The position numbers and the translations under genes were made by a program. DNA of 64,000 nucleotides from Setaria digitata (taxonomy: Eukaryota > Nematoda > Chromadorea > Rhabditida > Setariidae), in NCBI GenBank assembly GCA_003640385.1, contig RCAB01000011.1, positions 1 to 64,000 of the forward strand, in the 5' to 3' direction. Below, one piece after another: positions 12,533-26,700 of the stretch; position 1 is the first letter of the stretch; each line of letters opens with the position of its first letter. Under the pieces are notes generated by a model. It saw only the letters and a program-made list of their open reading frames with translations, did not search any database and had not been told where the DNA came from.

Positions 12533-15500
12533 TTAAACACTCATTTCGGTGCTCCCTGTTTATTGAAAGTCTAATGGCATTCTGTTACAGAAATCTTTAA
12601 GGAACATTATATTGCTGTATATGAAACTATATTCATCTGAGAAGTGACAATATCTTGTCGTCTTCCGACAGTTCGCTAGTAATAATGCACTGTTTGATTG
12701 AACCCTTTTCCAATGATTTTTAGAGCACTGTCATATAAGTATATAATAAAATAACAAAAGAAAGTATTATAAAGCAGATGAAAAGAGATGTGGTCGGATA
12801 TTCCAGACTAAGAATACAGTTCTGCAACAAAGAATCTTCACTGTATCATAAATTTTGAGGACTTGCATTAATTTTGTCGCCTTTTTTTTGGTGTCAGATT
12901 TTGTTCTTTGTTTGTAGCACAGAAAAATTAATTGTATAGTGAGAAGAGGATTGAAATCCACAGAGAATTTTACTATAACCCGAACTGGAAACGGTCGGAT
13001 ATGAAAGAATACCAGCGAAGTTAAATTTCAAGACTGTAAGACCCATATATTTTCATTGAATAAAATGCTGATGGCACTCGCCCAATGGTAGAAATCAACG
13101 TATTTTGATGTAAAGTTTGCCAAGAAACTCTTTCACTTCTCGGATTCACAGAAAGATCTGTCATACCACATCTCAGTACAAAGATACTTTTCAGTGGTTA
13201 AAGATCTGAACTTTGAACGAATGTTCCCCCTTTTAATAAACTTGATGAATGAAATGTTCCTTAAACTGAAATGTTTGTAAATTTAAAAATGATGAAGAAC
13301 TTGCACTGAATCATTCCTCCGGCTATTTATAAGGATGACAAATCGCTCAAATCGCCTCACCTCCCTTTTTCATTTCACATTTAGTTTCCGGTTTATCATC
13401 TAGCCTTGTTCCATTGATGCTGAGATTTCAAAATTACTTTGCGTAACGTTGGAGGCTCTAACTAAGATCAAAGAAAATATCATTAGCGAATGAAGTATAC
13501 TCATTCACTTCAAGCTACTCAACCAGACACCTAACATCAGCTAATTAACTTATCACGTTGAAATATTTTAAACAATACATCGCAATTTATCGCTAATGAG
13601 AAAAGCAGAAGAGTTGAATAGCTCTAATTAAATATGCTTGTCAGTCCATAACTCTACTCGCAACGGAAATTAAGGGCTAGAACCATCGCATTATAGCGTC
13701 GATTTTTACAAATATAAAATTTCAAAAATTTGATAATAACAATCAATTGTGTTTTTCTATTGAACTAACCATCACATTGTACAGCGCCGCCAGGACCACG
13801 AAATGAGCCGTTGTTCCTATTGTAGACAAATTTAACGTATAAAAGTTGGATATCGGTTACGTGAGGGAAGAAGTAAAGGGACGACAGAAATCCAAAGGTA
13901 AACAAATATAAATGATCACTGCGTCATTAACTAAAGATAGTTTACAAGAGTCTCCGATTTCATGCGACTGATGAAGACTGTCGGCACTTCGAGACTGTAA
14001 CGGAACAAAATGTAAACTGATCACTACTGGAATGTTTCTGGTTTTAAAGTTTTTGAGTCAAATAAAGAAACTTTCACCTTCTTTCGTGATAAAGTTATGA
14101 TATCGTTCAAATAAAAAGAAATGGAAAAGTTCCACAAGGACAAAATTTACGTTTCTTAAAAAAGAAATGTCTAGATTATCTTCCAGAAACTACATTACCA
14201 ATAGTTAATCATACGCAACGTCGAAAAACTTGTACCGATATATGATTGTTATCAGTTAACTATGCATCAACACAGCCACTGATTAATCTCACATGTTGAT
14301 AGCTGCTATCACTTAATAGTGAGTAATATAGTGCTTCACTGGCTAATAAACATTTCCTATAAGAAACAGTCGGTCAAAAATAAGCGATGATAGTAACTGT
14401 ACATCATTAACTGACATTGCTGCATTAAGATCAATATTTACAATTAAAAAATTAGCAAATAATAAACAAACTACATATCAAATAAACTAAAAACAAACTG
14501 AAAGTCGCGCTCAAAAAACATCCAATTTAATGCAACGAAGCATAACAAGCAAACAAAGGAGGAAAGAATTTCAAATTATAAAGAATAAAGACAGAAAAGC
14601 TTCAGAAATAAAATTTAAAAAACAAATTAAAATAATGTCTGAAAAAATAGAATTTTAATAATTTATAACAGTGTAAGAAAAATTCTTGAAAAGGTATTCT
14701 ATTTCAAGTAAGGAAAAATCTACTCTTATTAAAGGAACCACTTCTAAAAATGACTTTCTACACTCTATTTGCCTTATTAAAACAAAAATTTTTTAAATGA
14801 ACAAAATTTTTCAAATATAATTCATATTAGTTCAATTGGAAGCTGTATTTAAACGAATAAACCTAAAAAGTGCACTTTATGCAAAATTTTTTGGGTGAAA
14901 ATAATTAATGTAGTTTATTTACTAAAAATTATCAGTACTCTATATCTTTTTTCTTACCAACTCAACTCAAACAAGATTTCAGAAAGTGAGCTTATTCTTG
15001 AAAAAAATTACTGAGCTAATATAGCGACAGTCAAGAAGTGGAATTTTAAAAGTCATATAAGTTGGAAATAGTTTTTCGAAAAAAAAATCTATCTCCGAAG
15101 AAGCTTAAAAATATTTAAACAGAACCTTTGTCTTTGTACAATCTTTCATAATCATTAGGAAGATTTGGAAGTGATTTCACTTAAAAGTTGGGTACAAAAA
15201 CAGAAAACTCAAATTCGAAAGTAAGTACTGAAGAAACGTAAAGATTGGTTTCAAAACAAAAAATACATTACAAAGCATTAGACTAACTGAAAAAAAAACA
15301 GGTACCACCAAGGGCACAAATTAACAATAAAATCTTACATCTAAGTCTCGAGNTACAAAGCATTAGACTAACTGAAAAAAAACCAGGTACCACCAAGGGC
15401 ACAAATTAACAATAAAATCTTACATCTAAGTCTCGAGGAATGCTAAAAAATCTTACATCTATCTCGAGGAACTAAGTATATATATAGTATATATATAGTT

Positions 15501-17785
15501 AGTTATAGTGACGTGAACCATCAATCAATTTTCCGTTAAAGTAAAAAAATTTTTCTAATTAATTAAATTTTGAAATATTTTTACATAAAGCAGAAATAGT
15601 AAATCAAATAAGACAGCGCTACAAATTAATAGAGGGGATAGTTATCGTTAAATAATGCAGAGTTAAAGTAAATAAATAAAAATTATGTGTATTATTTTGT
15701 AGCAAATAGATGAAAATTTAAAAAGTAAGAAAATTAATCTGGAAGTAATAAAAAGCCTAGTTTTGAAAATGAACATTCACTGATACAAAACTGTAATGAG
15801 AATAAAAAGCAGCAACTGCAAAGGTAATAAATATCGAAAGAACGAGAAAAAAATTCGCCGTGACAAACATTGAAGTATGCGAAATACAAAAATACAATGA
15901 TCATTTTTCGTTATTCTTTTTTATATTCTCTCATTTTTTTGCTTCTTTGTTTTTCTTTCCTTTTCCTTGGCTTAATTTTCAAAACAGCAAATGAATACAC
16001 AGAACCGAAAAACATTCAGAAGTTGAAAAAATAAAACTGTGAATCAGTCCTTACTTTTAGATGAATAATCTTGACAATTCTCCTCAGTAATGTTACAAAT
16101 GACATAAGAGTAGGATAAAGTTCCATTCTGGAACTTTTGAATAGAGATTTGGAAAATTAATCAATGCCTTCTGAATTTAAAATTTTTTTAATTTTTTGCT
16201 CATAGTATGGACCAAGAAAAGAAAACTTCCTGAAATTGCCGAAACACACAGCAACTAGCTGATTGAAATTTGCATGAGTTCCAAGCGGCTTATAGTGAAG
16301 AATCTATTTTAGCTTATATTCATCTGTTTGGTCTCATATTCGATTTATCAAAATGTTTTTCATTTTTTCCACTATAAAAATTCGAAAAAAGTTTAGTCAC
16401 TCAAACATATGAACGAACTCCTTATGTAAAAAAACCTAAAATGTTTTGCTACTTAAATATAAACTTTTTTTAGGCAAAACTTTATCGGTATTAACTGGAC
16501 CATTATTTTATTACCTGATTTAGAATATTTAAGTAGTGAGGCAAAGTTCCTTTGACAAGTTTAATGGTAATTTGGTTATCTATTGCTTCTCGTTCCTTTT
16601 TACCCTTTCAACACTGTTAATTCAGTTCAATAAAAATTATCAAATCTCTCTAAAAAAAGAAAAAAAAAATCCTCATTTGAAAGGTGCACGAGATGAAGGT
16701 AATCAAGAGTAGTTTGAGCTGACGGTAGCAGGTGGACAATAAAAAAAAAGCTGTTAGCAAATTTTTGGTGCTCGCATACCGGATAACCATATTAAAATGT
16801 TCCTTTCAGAGAAAAAAAAAAAAAAAAAACTAGCTGGAAAGAGACGAAATGGCTGCTTTACAAATAATTTACTCCATATAGCTTTACAACTCTAGCTGCA
16901 TTACTTTTTATAATTTCCAAGTGTTGAATAGTTATTAAAGAAAATTCTGCACATGCAGCTGAAAATGACAAAGGTAGAGAATGGAGACTTAAAAAAAATG
17001 CAACAAATTTTCTCGAGAATAGGCCTCTTGGTATTTATCAAGGTGTTTTAAGGTTTTTCCGCTCTTAGATTATTACCGATCAGGTTCACCTCAGCTCATG
17101 ATTCATTCTTTTTCTGTACGATAAAAGGGAAAGGATATAGATCTATTCATCAGAAATATTGATTTTTATGAAAACTGGAAAAAAGATAATGATTTTTCAA
17201 TTCTGAAATTTGGTTTTGATGTTAAACATTCACCAGTTCCTACCATCCTATACAGGAAAATACTGGAAATATACAAAATGAATGCGTAACTGGTTAAAAA
17301 ACAGTTAACAAATTATATTTGTATTTAACGAATATTTCGAAGCAACAGGAATAAAATACATGAAAAATTCTCAGGAAATATGAAACTACAATAAGTAGAG
17401 ACAGAGAGTATTTGAGAATTAAAAAGCACATCAGTAAAGCGAACAAAAGTTAACGAAAGAAAAAGCTCGATTGTTCTATTCAGAGTTCAATTCCAACTTT
17501 TCTGAGCTTTTCGTTAGCTTTTTTTGCATGAGGAGACAATTTTTGCAAGTGATGATGAAATTACTTCTTGAAGTAAAAAAAAAAATTGCTTGAGCCAATT
17601 AGAATAAACGAATAATGTGCTCTTTCCCTTCCTTCCTCCTAAAGCTATAGTTTGTAATTTAGCATACTGTACCAATAGTCGAAAGATCTGTAATCAAAAA
17701 ATAGTTATTTAGTCAGATGAGCTGAGATATACCATATTTAGGTATACCAACTCAGGATTTCACTACGTATTCTAGCATGCTTCAA
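12533..17785. other. Gene-free AT-rich region with an assembly join
   Basis: I see no exon with coding character on either strand. It is AT-rich, with a short TATATA block near 15477-15500. It holds the N at 15353 and its flanking duplicate, and lies downstream of the shn-1 stop codon. Confidence 0.65.
15269..15437. repeat. 84-base direct duplicate around a single N
   Basis: Bases 15269-15352 and 15354-15437 are almost identical 84-base copies separated by one N at 15353; a difference is visible in the A run followed by CAGG. This pattern is expected when two contig ends that truly overlap were joined with an N rather than merged. Confidence 0.9.
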
Positions 17786-20700
17786 CTATTGTTCCATCAA
17801 ACTTTTCAAGGACTGTTCCATCAGTTGTCGGTGAGCAATGCGTGTGACGCCTAGTTTTGTCAATAAAGACCGATCAAAGGACATCAAATGGGCACCATTA
17901 ATTTGAAATTGTTGGAATTTCTGGGAATGTTCCGAAAGGTCTAATGTTTTAAGCCATGCAACTGCATCATCGGTTGTCCAATTTACCACTTGTTTATTGA
18001 TGAAACTGTTATTCATAGGCGAACTTGCGTGATTTCCTGTAAATAGTGTCATTATGTTGAGCAATATTAATTAGTGAGGAAGTTAAGTTTTAGTCTGGAA
18101 TGCACTTTCGAACAGGTTGAAATGTTGAAACACTGTCATACAAAAGCATGAAGAAGTAGGGAAGTGGAGCAGAAGCAATCATTTCCTTGTAGAGTTCTTG
18201 AAACTTCTAGAGAAAAGGCAAATTAAAATTAGCAAACTTACAAGAAAAGTAATGAAAAATAGTACAGTATGCGTCGCTGAATGTGTAGAAAACAGAGCAG
18301 TGCCGTACCGGAAGTCGGCAGCATTGAAAGTTAAACTTTAACAACATAGTGTGGAACTGCTTTTTATGAAGATAAGCAGACAGAAACAAAATTTTCCTAC
18401 ATATAGAAATCGAGATGAAAAAAATTTCTATGCAGCTTACTAGATTGTGACTGAGCCTCGTCATCGGAATCCCCAGTGCCGCTATCTGGCTCATCGTCGT
18501 TGCGATCAGTCGCTGGAATTACTGAGAGTTTGTTCTGAGATTCTGAGGAAAACAGATTAGCGGATAATACCCGCTGTTGACGATCCGATGAAGACTGTCC
18601 ACTCAACGTCGACAGCGTGGAGTTCAAGCTCATCTGGAGAGAAATTCAGATTCCTTAGACAGTGTAAGAAAAAGCTAGTAAACTGAGCAAAGAAGTTCTC
18701 TTACTAACGAACAAAAAAAAGTTGAAAATAGTGGAAAGCTCATACGTAGTAAAATATCGTCCGAATTCTTCCATCTAAAAAGATTATAAACAGGGAAATG
18801 AAGCAGGCCAAAAATAGGTTGTTGTAAGATAGGACACTGCCCAAATTGTAAAGACTGTATTGTAAGAAAGGACTGTATTAAAAATACTTAGATTAAAATT
18901 TCCTTGCTACATGAACATTACTGGTACTTTCAGGAACTTTTCAGTATACTTTTGATTACAAGGGAGAGAGAAAAAAACATGCAGGGTAGACCTCGATCTT
19001 CGATTTCAGTGCGAGCAGCATGCAAGAAAAATGAAGTAAAAAATTATGGAAAGTGAAATAAGTGCATAAGAGTGAAACTTGCAATCCAGAAATTGAGAAG
19101 TTTTTCTGAAAAATGTCCCAATTATAAGTTTAGCGAGGCCTGAAACAGAACTGTACATACCGAATCATGATCGCTAAGAACTTGCTGGGTTCGTTGTTGC
19201 TCTGACGGAGACGACGGTGGAGGCAATGAATTTCTTTGTTTGCTGTACGTGGAGTCACAGTTCTCTTCAAATTGATGACTGATCAAAGAAACATGGCATG
19301 CTGAAGAGTTATCACTGTTCAAAGGTGTTTTGTGATAAGCACTGACATTGGATGCTTTTGCGGGTCCGGGTACTGCGATTACAGTAGCACCTAGTGATCC
19401 GATTTCTTCACCACATTCTGATGGCTCTAATGAAGTACGCGATGATGTATAGCTGCAATAGAAATTCTTCAGATCACAAAATTGAGGTAGACTGAGCTGA
19501 AAGCCAGCTGAAAACAACTGCTTTTTGAAATGATAAGGCGGGCGATGTTAGGGTGCGTCGTGGCTGTAAAGATATTGATATTTTATCTAATTAATCGACC
19601 AACCCACTATCTTTTTTAGATGCAATGCCTGTTGGAGAATGATCTGACTTCCCCATTTCCCACTTTGCTGAACTGGCCACGTTTTGTCGCACTGATTCAC
19701 GCAGGCTTAATCCACCATAACTGCTATAAAATTATTGCTTTATAGAACATCTTTCTTGTCTCAGCTCTGCCACTCATTTAACACACACACTATCACTCCA
19801 AACGAAGATCTGAATTTATTTCAAAACTGAGAGAGCTGCAAAGTACCAAACCTGATAACAGTTGCTACAGGAGGGTTCTCCAGCAGAAAAACAACTTTTT
19901 TTGAAGCGTCATTACTGCTCTCCTGCGCTACCTGAAATTCTTTTAAAATCTAACGAAAATATGCAACAAAAGTTGAAATTCTTCATAACCATCCATAATT
20001 TTCATAAAAAAGCCTGCCTTGCCTCTCCGTTTCGCCAGAGCATTCCGAAGATCAGAATCAAATCCATGAGGTACGCTTGCACAGCAATTAGTTGATTCAC
20101 GTCGTATCGTGGGTTTCAATTTCACCGTTGACAGCACCACACTATTGATCGTTGGGGAATTGATAACAGGAATGATCTTTCCTTTCGACCCGCATTCTCC
20201 ATGTTCGGTGTCATTTTTAAAGGACTGGAAATGAGTTCAGTTCTTTCACATAAGCATTATAAGTGATACTTCAAAGGGTCCAAATTCACTACTCTCGAAG
20301 AGAATTTATCATCACCTTTAGCTTTAGCAGTTAGCAAGAAGTAAACTGCAAAATGACGCATACAACAGCTATGCCTAGGAGATCTTTTCATACATTTACC
20401 TCTGCTAAGGTTAGACGACTGAAGCAGAATGTCAGAAAGATTCAAATGACAGAATACATACCACAGCTTTTGCTGCTGCTAGTCTAGTAGATTGTGGAGG
20501 AAGAGGTGGTGGAGGAGGTGGAGGTGGAGGTGGAGGTGGAGGTGGAGGTGGAGGAGCTGTCCCGACTGCTGATGCGGGTGCTGGAGTTTCTGCAGTGGAA
20601 CTGTTCAGCGATGCTACCGACGGCGATACTGTCGGATTTACAGTGCTTGCCTGCGTCTCCGAGGAGGATGCTTCAAGCAGCGGAGGAGGAGGTGGTGGCG

Positions 20701-23700
20701 GGGGTGTTTTGGGTCGTTCCATGGACCTAAAAGATCGCGAATAATCTGAAGTACTTGTAGAGGTACCACAGCCATGCTGACCAACTTGTTTGTTGAAAGA
20801 TGGCTCTTCTTCATCCACAGACCGTTGCAAATCTGCAACAGAAAACTGAAATGCAAAATTCTCACAAATTGCATGAGAGTTCTTCTACTAGTTACGATGA
20901 CATCAAAAAATATTATTTCGAATTGAAAAATGTTGAAATTTAAATTATCGAAACTGTGCGAATGAAAATAGAAGTCAGATAAAAACAGGAGAAAATCTGG
21001 ATGTGGAGCAGTCAATAACAACTGGTTACCGATATCCAAAATTAATGACACGAGACTGAAATGAGACAGGGATGAATTTTGATGTCAAAGTGATAAACTG
21101 TTAAGCTGTACAACGGTTACAAACAGAGCCAATCATGCCAAATTCCGCCCTCAAGACGAAAAATTTGCTAGTGTTGTCTACACACCATCGAAGCTTTTAT
21201 TTTTCAAATCAGTTTTTGAAATTGTTTGAAAACTAATTTGAAGAAAAAGTAAGAGGTACCTGGTGAAGAATTAAAGCTTTGCATTACTGAAGGCGTACAA
21301 TGTTCATGACCAGCTACTGGTGCCAAAGTCGTTCGGTGCAAGCCGCCTTTCTTATAGCGTTTTAGGTCATTGACTGAACTAAACTTTAAACCACTTCCAT
21401 TTCGCAGTGAATCCTTCAATAAACAACAACTTAGGCTGGCAAACTTTTCAATAAAAAGTAAACAAAACTTTCAGATACTTAAAGCGAAAAATATTAGTTT
21501 AGAAAAAAATAAACAAATAATAAAGAAAGAAAACCGATGAAGCAACCTCTTGTACAGGAAAGGGTTGAAACTGAGAAGTGCCTTGTCCTTGCCGTTCCAT
21601 CAGTCGTTCCAACTCTTCCATTGAAATACGTTTAGAACCGCTGATTCTTTGCTTCACGGAAGCGAAACGTTCGTAATTACCTTCATTTAGCGCTTCTACT
21701 GATTTAACGGAATGTAAAGGTAACATACTACTGCCGTAGCCGTACATATTACCCATGCTATCTGCAAATTCATTAAACCAAGAAATTTAATTTTATCACT
21801 TATCGACTTCTGCTCATAATCAGCACATTGGATGTTAAAATTGTACACATAATAGATTCTAGTGATAAATGATGAAGTACAAGTTGCTCTTTATTTAATG
21901 CAATAAAAACTTCAAACATAAAGCTTAAAGACAATAACATTTATGGAGAGATTCAAGTTTTAACTTTTTTTTATTCTAGATCTCGACTCAAGAACTACAT
22001 ATGTGGAAATTAGACTACATATTATTATACATAACCTTTCATTTTCAGTTTTTTTCTTCTTTATTTTCTTTTTAGGAAAAATTCTTTGAACTCATTAAAA
22101 TCTTTTGAAATATTGTTTCAAACTTCAATACGCGTAGACTAAAATTTTATGAGACTGAGCAAACATCATGTGTTTCCACGCAATAACACAATAAGGCACA
22201 AATAGAACATTGCAGTGTTTAGATGAAAGTTTAAAATCTTTTTCTCATATTTGACCCTCAAAAGCCAAATTTGAAGTTTAAAGTGAAAAGGTAGAAGCAA
22301 CAATCACTAGGAACGATAATGCAAGCAAACTAAGGCAGGCAATTTCAAGCATTGCGCAAATCAGTTCACAGGGTGATTTTGTCTCAGGGAGCGAATATAA
22401 CGAGTGACAGACATTTAAGTCTTCCTGAAGGAGAATTATAAATGGATTTGATATGATATAAAACTACTAGAAATAAGAATTTCGGAGATTATCTCTTTTT
22501 CCAAATAATGATAAAATGAAAATTTGAGCAGATAAGCTCTTACAGTATCTCGGCGCCATAATCAGCTTAGTAAGAATTACTGCGGTGTGATAAGGCGTGA
22601 ATGGATTTTCAAGTATCTGCTGAAAACGATGAAGTAGAATGGATTTACCGTTGAAGCGAAGATTTCCAGGACGGTTTCGACGTGGCAACGAGTAACTGAT
22701 ATTCTCTTTGTGTCTTGGTAGCGTTGGTGGATAGCATTCTCGAGCTAGAAGCGCTTTACATGCATAACAGAAGCATGCTAACTTCTCTTGAGGTACAGAA
22801 CTTTCAAACTTTTAAAATGAAAGCAAATGTCGGAAAAGCATGATTGACATAGAAGAAGAATAATTTAGATCAATTTTAGTATCGAAATACCTCTTTGGGA
22901 TATTTTGAAGTGAAAGATATTAATTTTGCTTAAGGATCATAATATAAACAATAATGGTTAATTATCCTAACATGCACTCTACTTCGTACTAAATGCATCC
23001 TGACCAATAAAATGCATTAAGAGACGTGAAGCACGTCGGACCACACAGTAACTAAATAATTTTTCCCGTAAAAAGCAAGTTTATCTTAATCCCTTTGATG
23101 ATTCTTAATAAAGAGCTGCAGCTAAAAAGCTACTGATTTCACTAATAGTTTTCAGCTAGATTTTCTTTGATCCATACCAGTATTTCTTACGCTAACCATA
23201 GCAATCCCGAATAAACCTATTCAAGAACCATTGCAGTTCTTCAGAAAATCTAGCAAGTAGTGAATTTTAAAATACACAGAAGGAACCGTGCTAAGAAAAA
23301 GAAGCAAATATGACGTGCTTCATATCATTTAAACATGTAGTAATATAAAGTGACATCAATATTTAATTTTAAGACTTGAGACTTGAAAAATTGTTAACCT
23401 GTACGAGGAATACTGATCGGCATCGTGTGAACAGTCCGGAAATTGAATGAACCTGGATCAACCGTAATTACCTAAACAAAATTATTAAAAAATTTATTCT
23501 CATTCAAGCTTCCAATTTCGTTTCGTAGCAATCTTGCTTACTGTCCATTTTTCTCTTCTTAACTGTCCAGTTTTTCAGAGCTAAATTTTATCGTATAACT
23601 TAAATACTCTTTATTAAATTGCAATAAAAACTCTAATGACAGAGTTACAAGACACTTTTGAAAATCCGTTTTTTGCAACATTTTTATTTGACGAAAAGTT

Positions 23701-26700
23701 CGATGAAAAGGATAACATGTTTAAAATTTTTTTCTGCTCATAGCAACAAAAACTATTTTTACTAATGGAGTCTTGTAGAAAAATCTGACCCACCTTTAGA
23801 GTTACAGTATCACCTGATGACTGTATCAGCTTATGAACTTGGTCGTGTGGTGTTTTGCGTACATCAACATCGTTCACTTGAAGTAAGAAATCACCGGGTC
23901 TTAAGCCTGCTTTCATGGCCATTCCCTGCAGGTCAATTCCTTCGAATTTTTGCAACGCTGGGTTCAGTAGCGTCGGCGTAAAGTTTCCAACTTCTGAACA
24001 CGAGTAAATATTAGAGACCTTTAATGAAAATTATCCAGCTGAGAGTCATTTTGTCTCCAATAATTTCGATCCTTTTCGGAGTACAAAATTTTGAAGTATA
24101 AACTTCCTTTTACCTAAAATTTATTTTATGGCTGGTATTTCTGCGCATGCATTTTACTTTATTCTACAACTGCTTTAGAAAAAAAGATGCATTTATACAT
24201 ATGGTTTCAGAGTAAGAATAATCAACTAATTTAAGAACAAACTTGTTGCACCGCGTAAGACGAATCCGAAGCCACCCTTAGCATCTCGCGGTATCACAAC
24301 AGTACGCGGTAGGTTCACCCTGTAAAGTCCTAAATTAATTCTGTGGACAAAGGCTTTATGATATATAATTTTCGGTAAAATAAACAACAGTTGAAGGCAA
24401 CCGCTAGAATTATGAAATCTTTGAGCCATTTTCACAAGAAATGATTCTTCTCCAGAAACCTAGAATCATACTTTTCGCTAAATGCAATATGTTATGATAA
24501 AGCATCATTGTTTTCGATCTAATCCCATAATTGTCTAGGACGGCTTCCAAATGAATTTGGGCCCTTCAGAAACAGCACTCACGCACTCATTTACTATTTA
24601 CGTCGTTATATTTTATGTAATTTGCATAAATTTGCTCTTTTATGCTAATATATTCACATTCCTAATTGACTCTTCGATGAGCAGAACCGTCCAGTATCAA
24701 GTATAATAACGCAACTATTATGCATGTTAACTATTATTGTTTATTTGACAGATAAGCTATCTGTCAAATACTGGAAAAAATATATTAGAAGTTCGATAGC
24801 AAATTATTTCAACTGGTCTACATAACTTTTCAGTAGTTNGCTTACTGGAAAATATTTAGAAGTTCGATAGCAAATTATTTCAACTGGTCTACATAACTTT
24901 TCAGTAGTTCAGAGAGCTTAGACTCAACTAGCATATTTATAAAGTCTGATAGAATTTAAAAGCTACTCAAAAGCATTGATATTTATCAGTGGATAAGCTG
25001 GATATCGTCGCATTGTACTATATCCACCACCAACATCGCCTGGGCACGTTCTATAGCTGCATACCGATAAATGACTTGGTGTAGGGCTGGTTGGAATCTG
25101 CAAAAGTGAACCTGTGATTTTGGCAGGCTATCGAAATACGTTTTGACCAACAAAGCGGAAACAAAAAAGCCTGATGAACTGAGGAAATTCTGCGGCGCTT
25201 CTGTCAAGATTGAGACTACCTTGTTCCAGCTGTTGTGTTTGATATGAAGGATTAAAATTATTTCATCAAAAATTTTACCACAGATCGATATTCGCTACCA
25301 CACAGCGATATCTGACTTGAGGGTCGCTGACCCGATAGCATCGACGGACGCCTTCTAGGATTGAAGGTCGGTTTCACGTTATAGGGCACTGAAAAGTTTT
25401 CTGTACTGTTTTGGAAGTCTATCAATTTCCGTCATTTCGGAAAGTTATGCCATTGATCGTTCTAACAATGATTACGGATGAGAGAAAATATTTCTAAGCG
25501 CCTCCATCTTTCTAGAAGTTATCGTAGTACTGCAAAATCTCATAATTTACCTCATGGCTGTAAACTGTTTTAACATGCCTAATCTCCTTCCCTTCCATAT
25601 TATTTCCAAGTCTTCTGTTAACAGCTACCAAATAATATAGATAATGTCAACAAAATGCTGAATTCAGTTCGTTTGCATAATATAGAAATCTATCCACAGT
25701 TTATCCCTGGCTGCAAAATAGCTAAAAATTTTAATATCCATTGCAGCTTTACTACAGCAGAAAAAACGATTCAGAAACAAGGAAAAAGAATACTACCTTA
25801 GCAAGAGAAATGTATTTAATTATGTTTATAAAGTAACCGAACTGGATTCAGTTTTCTACTAACAACGATTATTGTGATTCAGTTGATAAACTCGATTCTG
25901 AATATGTCTAAAGAGATGCAACAAACCAGTAGATTCAGGACTGAAGTTCATGATAGTTTTCGTGACCTCATGTGAACCAAGAATTTGCGCTACATCAAGC
26001 GGTGTCTGGTTCTGCTTATTCATAACTGTCGGATCAGCACCACGAAATAATAATACACGTGCACAGTCTGGTCTGGAAAATCTCAATTAATAAATTCAAA
26101 CAATTAAGCACACCTTTTTCAGACCAACGGAAGTGCATTCCTAATTTAATTTCCATTTTACAGAAGTGTCAAAAGATTGGAAGTTCATCTTTATCAGTCA
26201 GTGATAAAGTGTGACAGCACAGAAATTGAAAACCGTTTACTTGTTATGAATAGCGCAAACATGGAGTGGCGTATTTCCATTGATATTCCGCGCATTAATT
26301 TCTGCTCCATAATATATTAAATAATCTACATGTTGCACCAATCCATTTTTACATGCCTGAAAAGTCTTACCACTGTTCAAATTTTTTTAGTTTCTTCTTT
26401 GAAGAAACCATTAAACCAAAATTCCAAATCTGAAAAAAAAGATGAAAAATGAACTATTTGAGATTCGAGCAATTCAATTCATTCTAACGAAAATGCATTC
26501 TCAAAAGTTCTAAGCGGGTAATCGTTCCTAAATTTCATTAGAAATTTGAAATGGTAAACATTTTTGTTGAAGACGAGAGAAATGTTTCTTCAAAAATAGA
26601 GCTTTGTACTAATTTCATGATTACAACTCCTTCCATTGAAACACAAGTCATCTCTTCTCACTACCATTTTTGTAAACGCTAGCCAAAATATTATATCAGT

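Noticed and set aside
20494..20730. Glu/Val-rich plus-strand ORF
   Set aside because: Antisense shadow of the poly-Pro segment of shn-1 exon 17.
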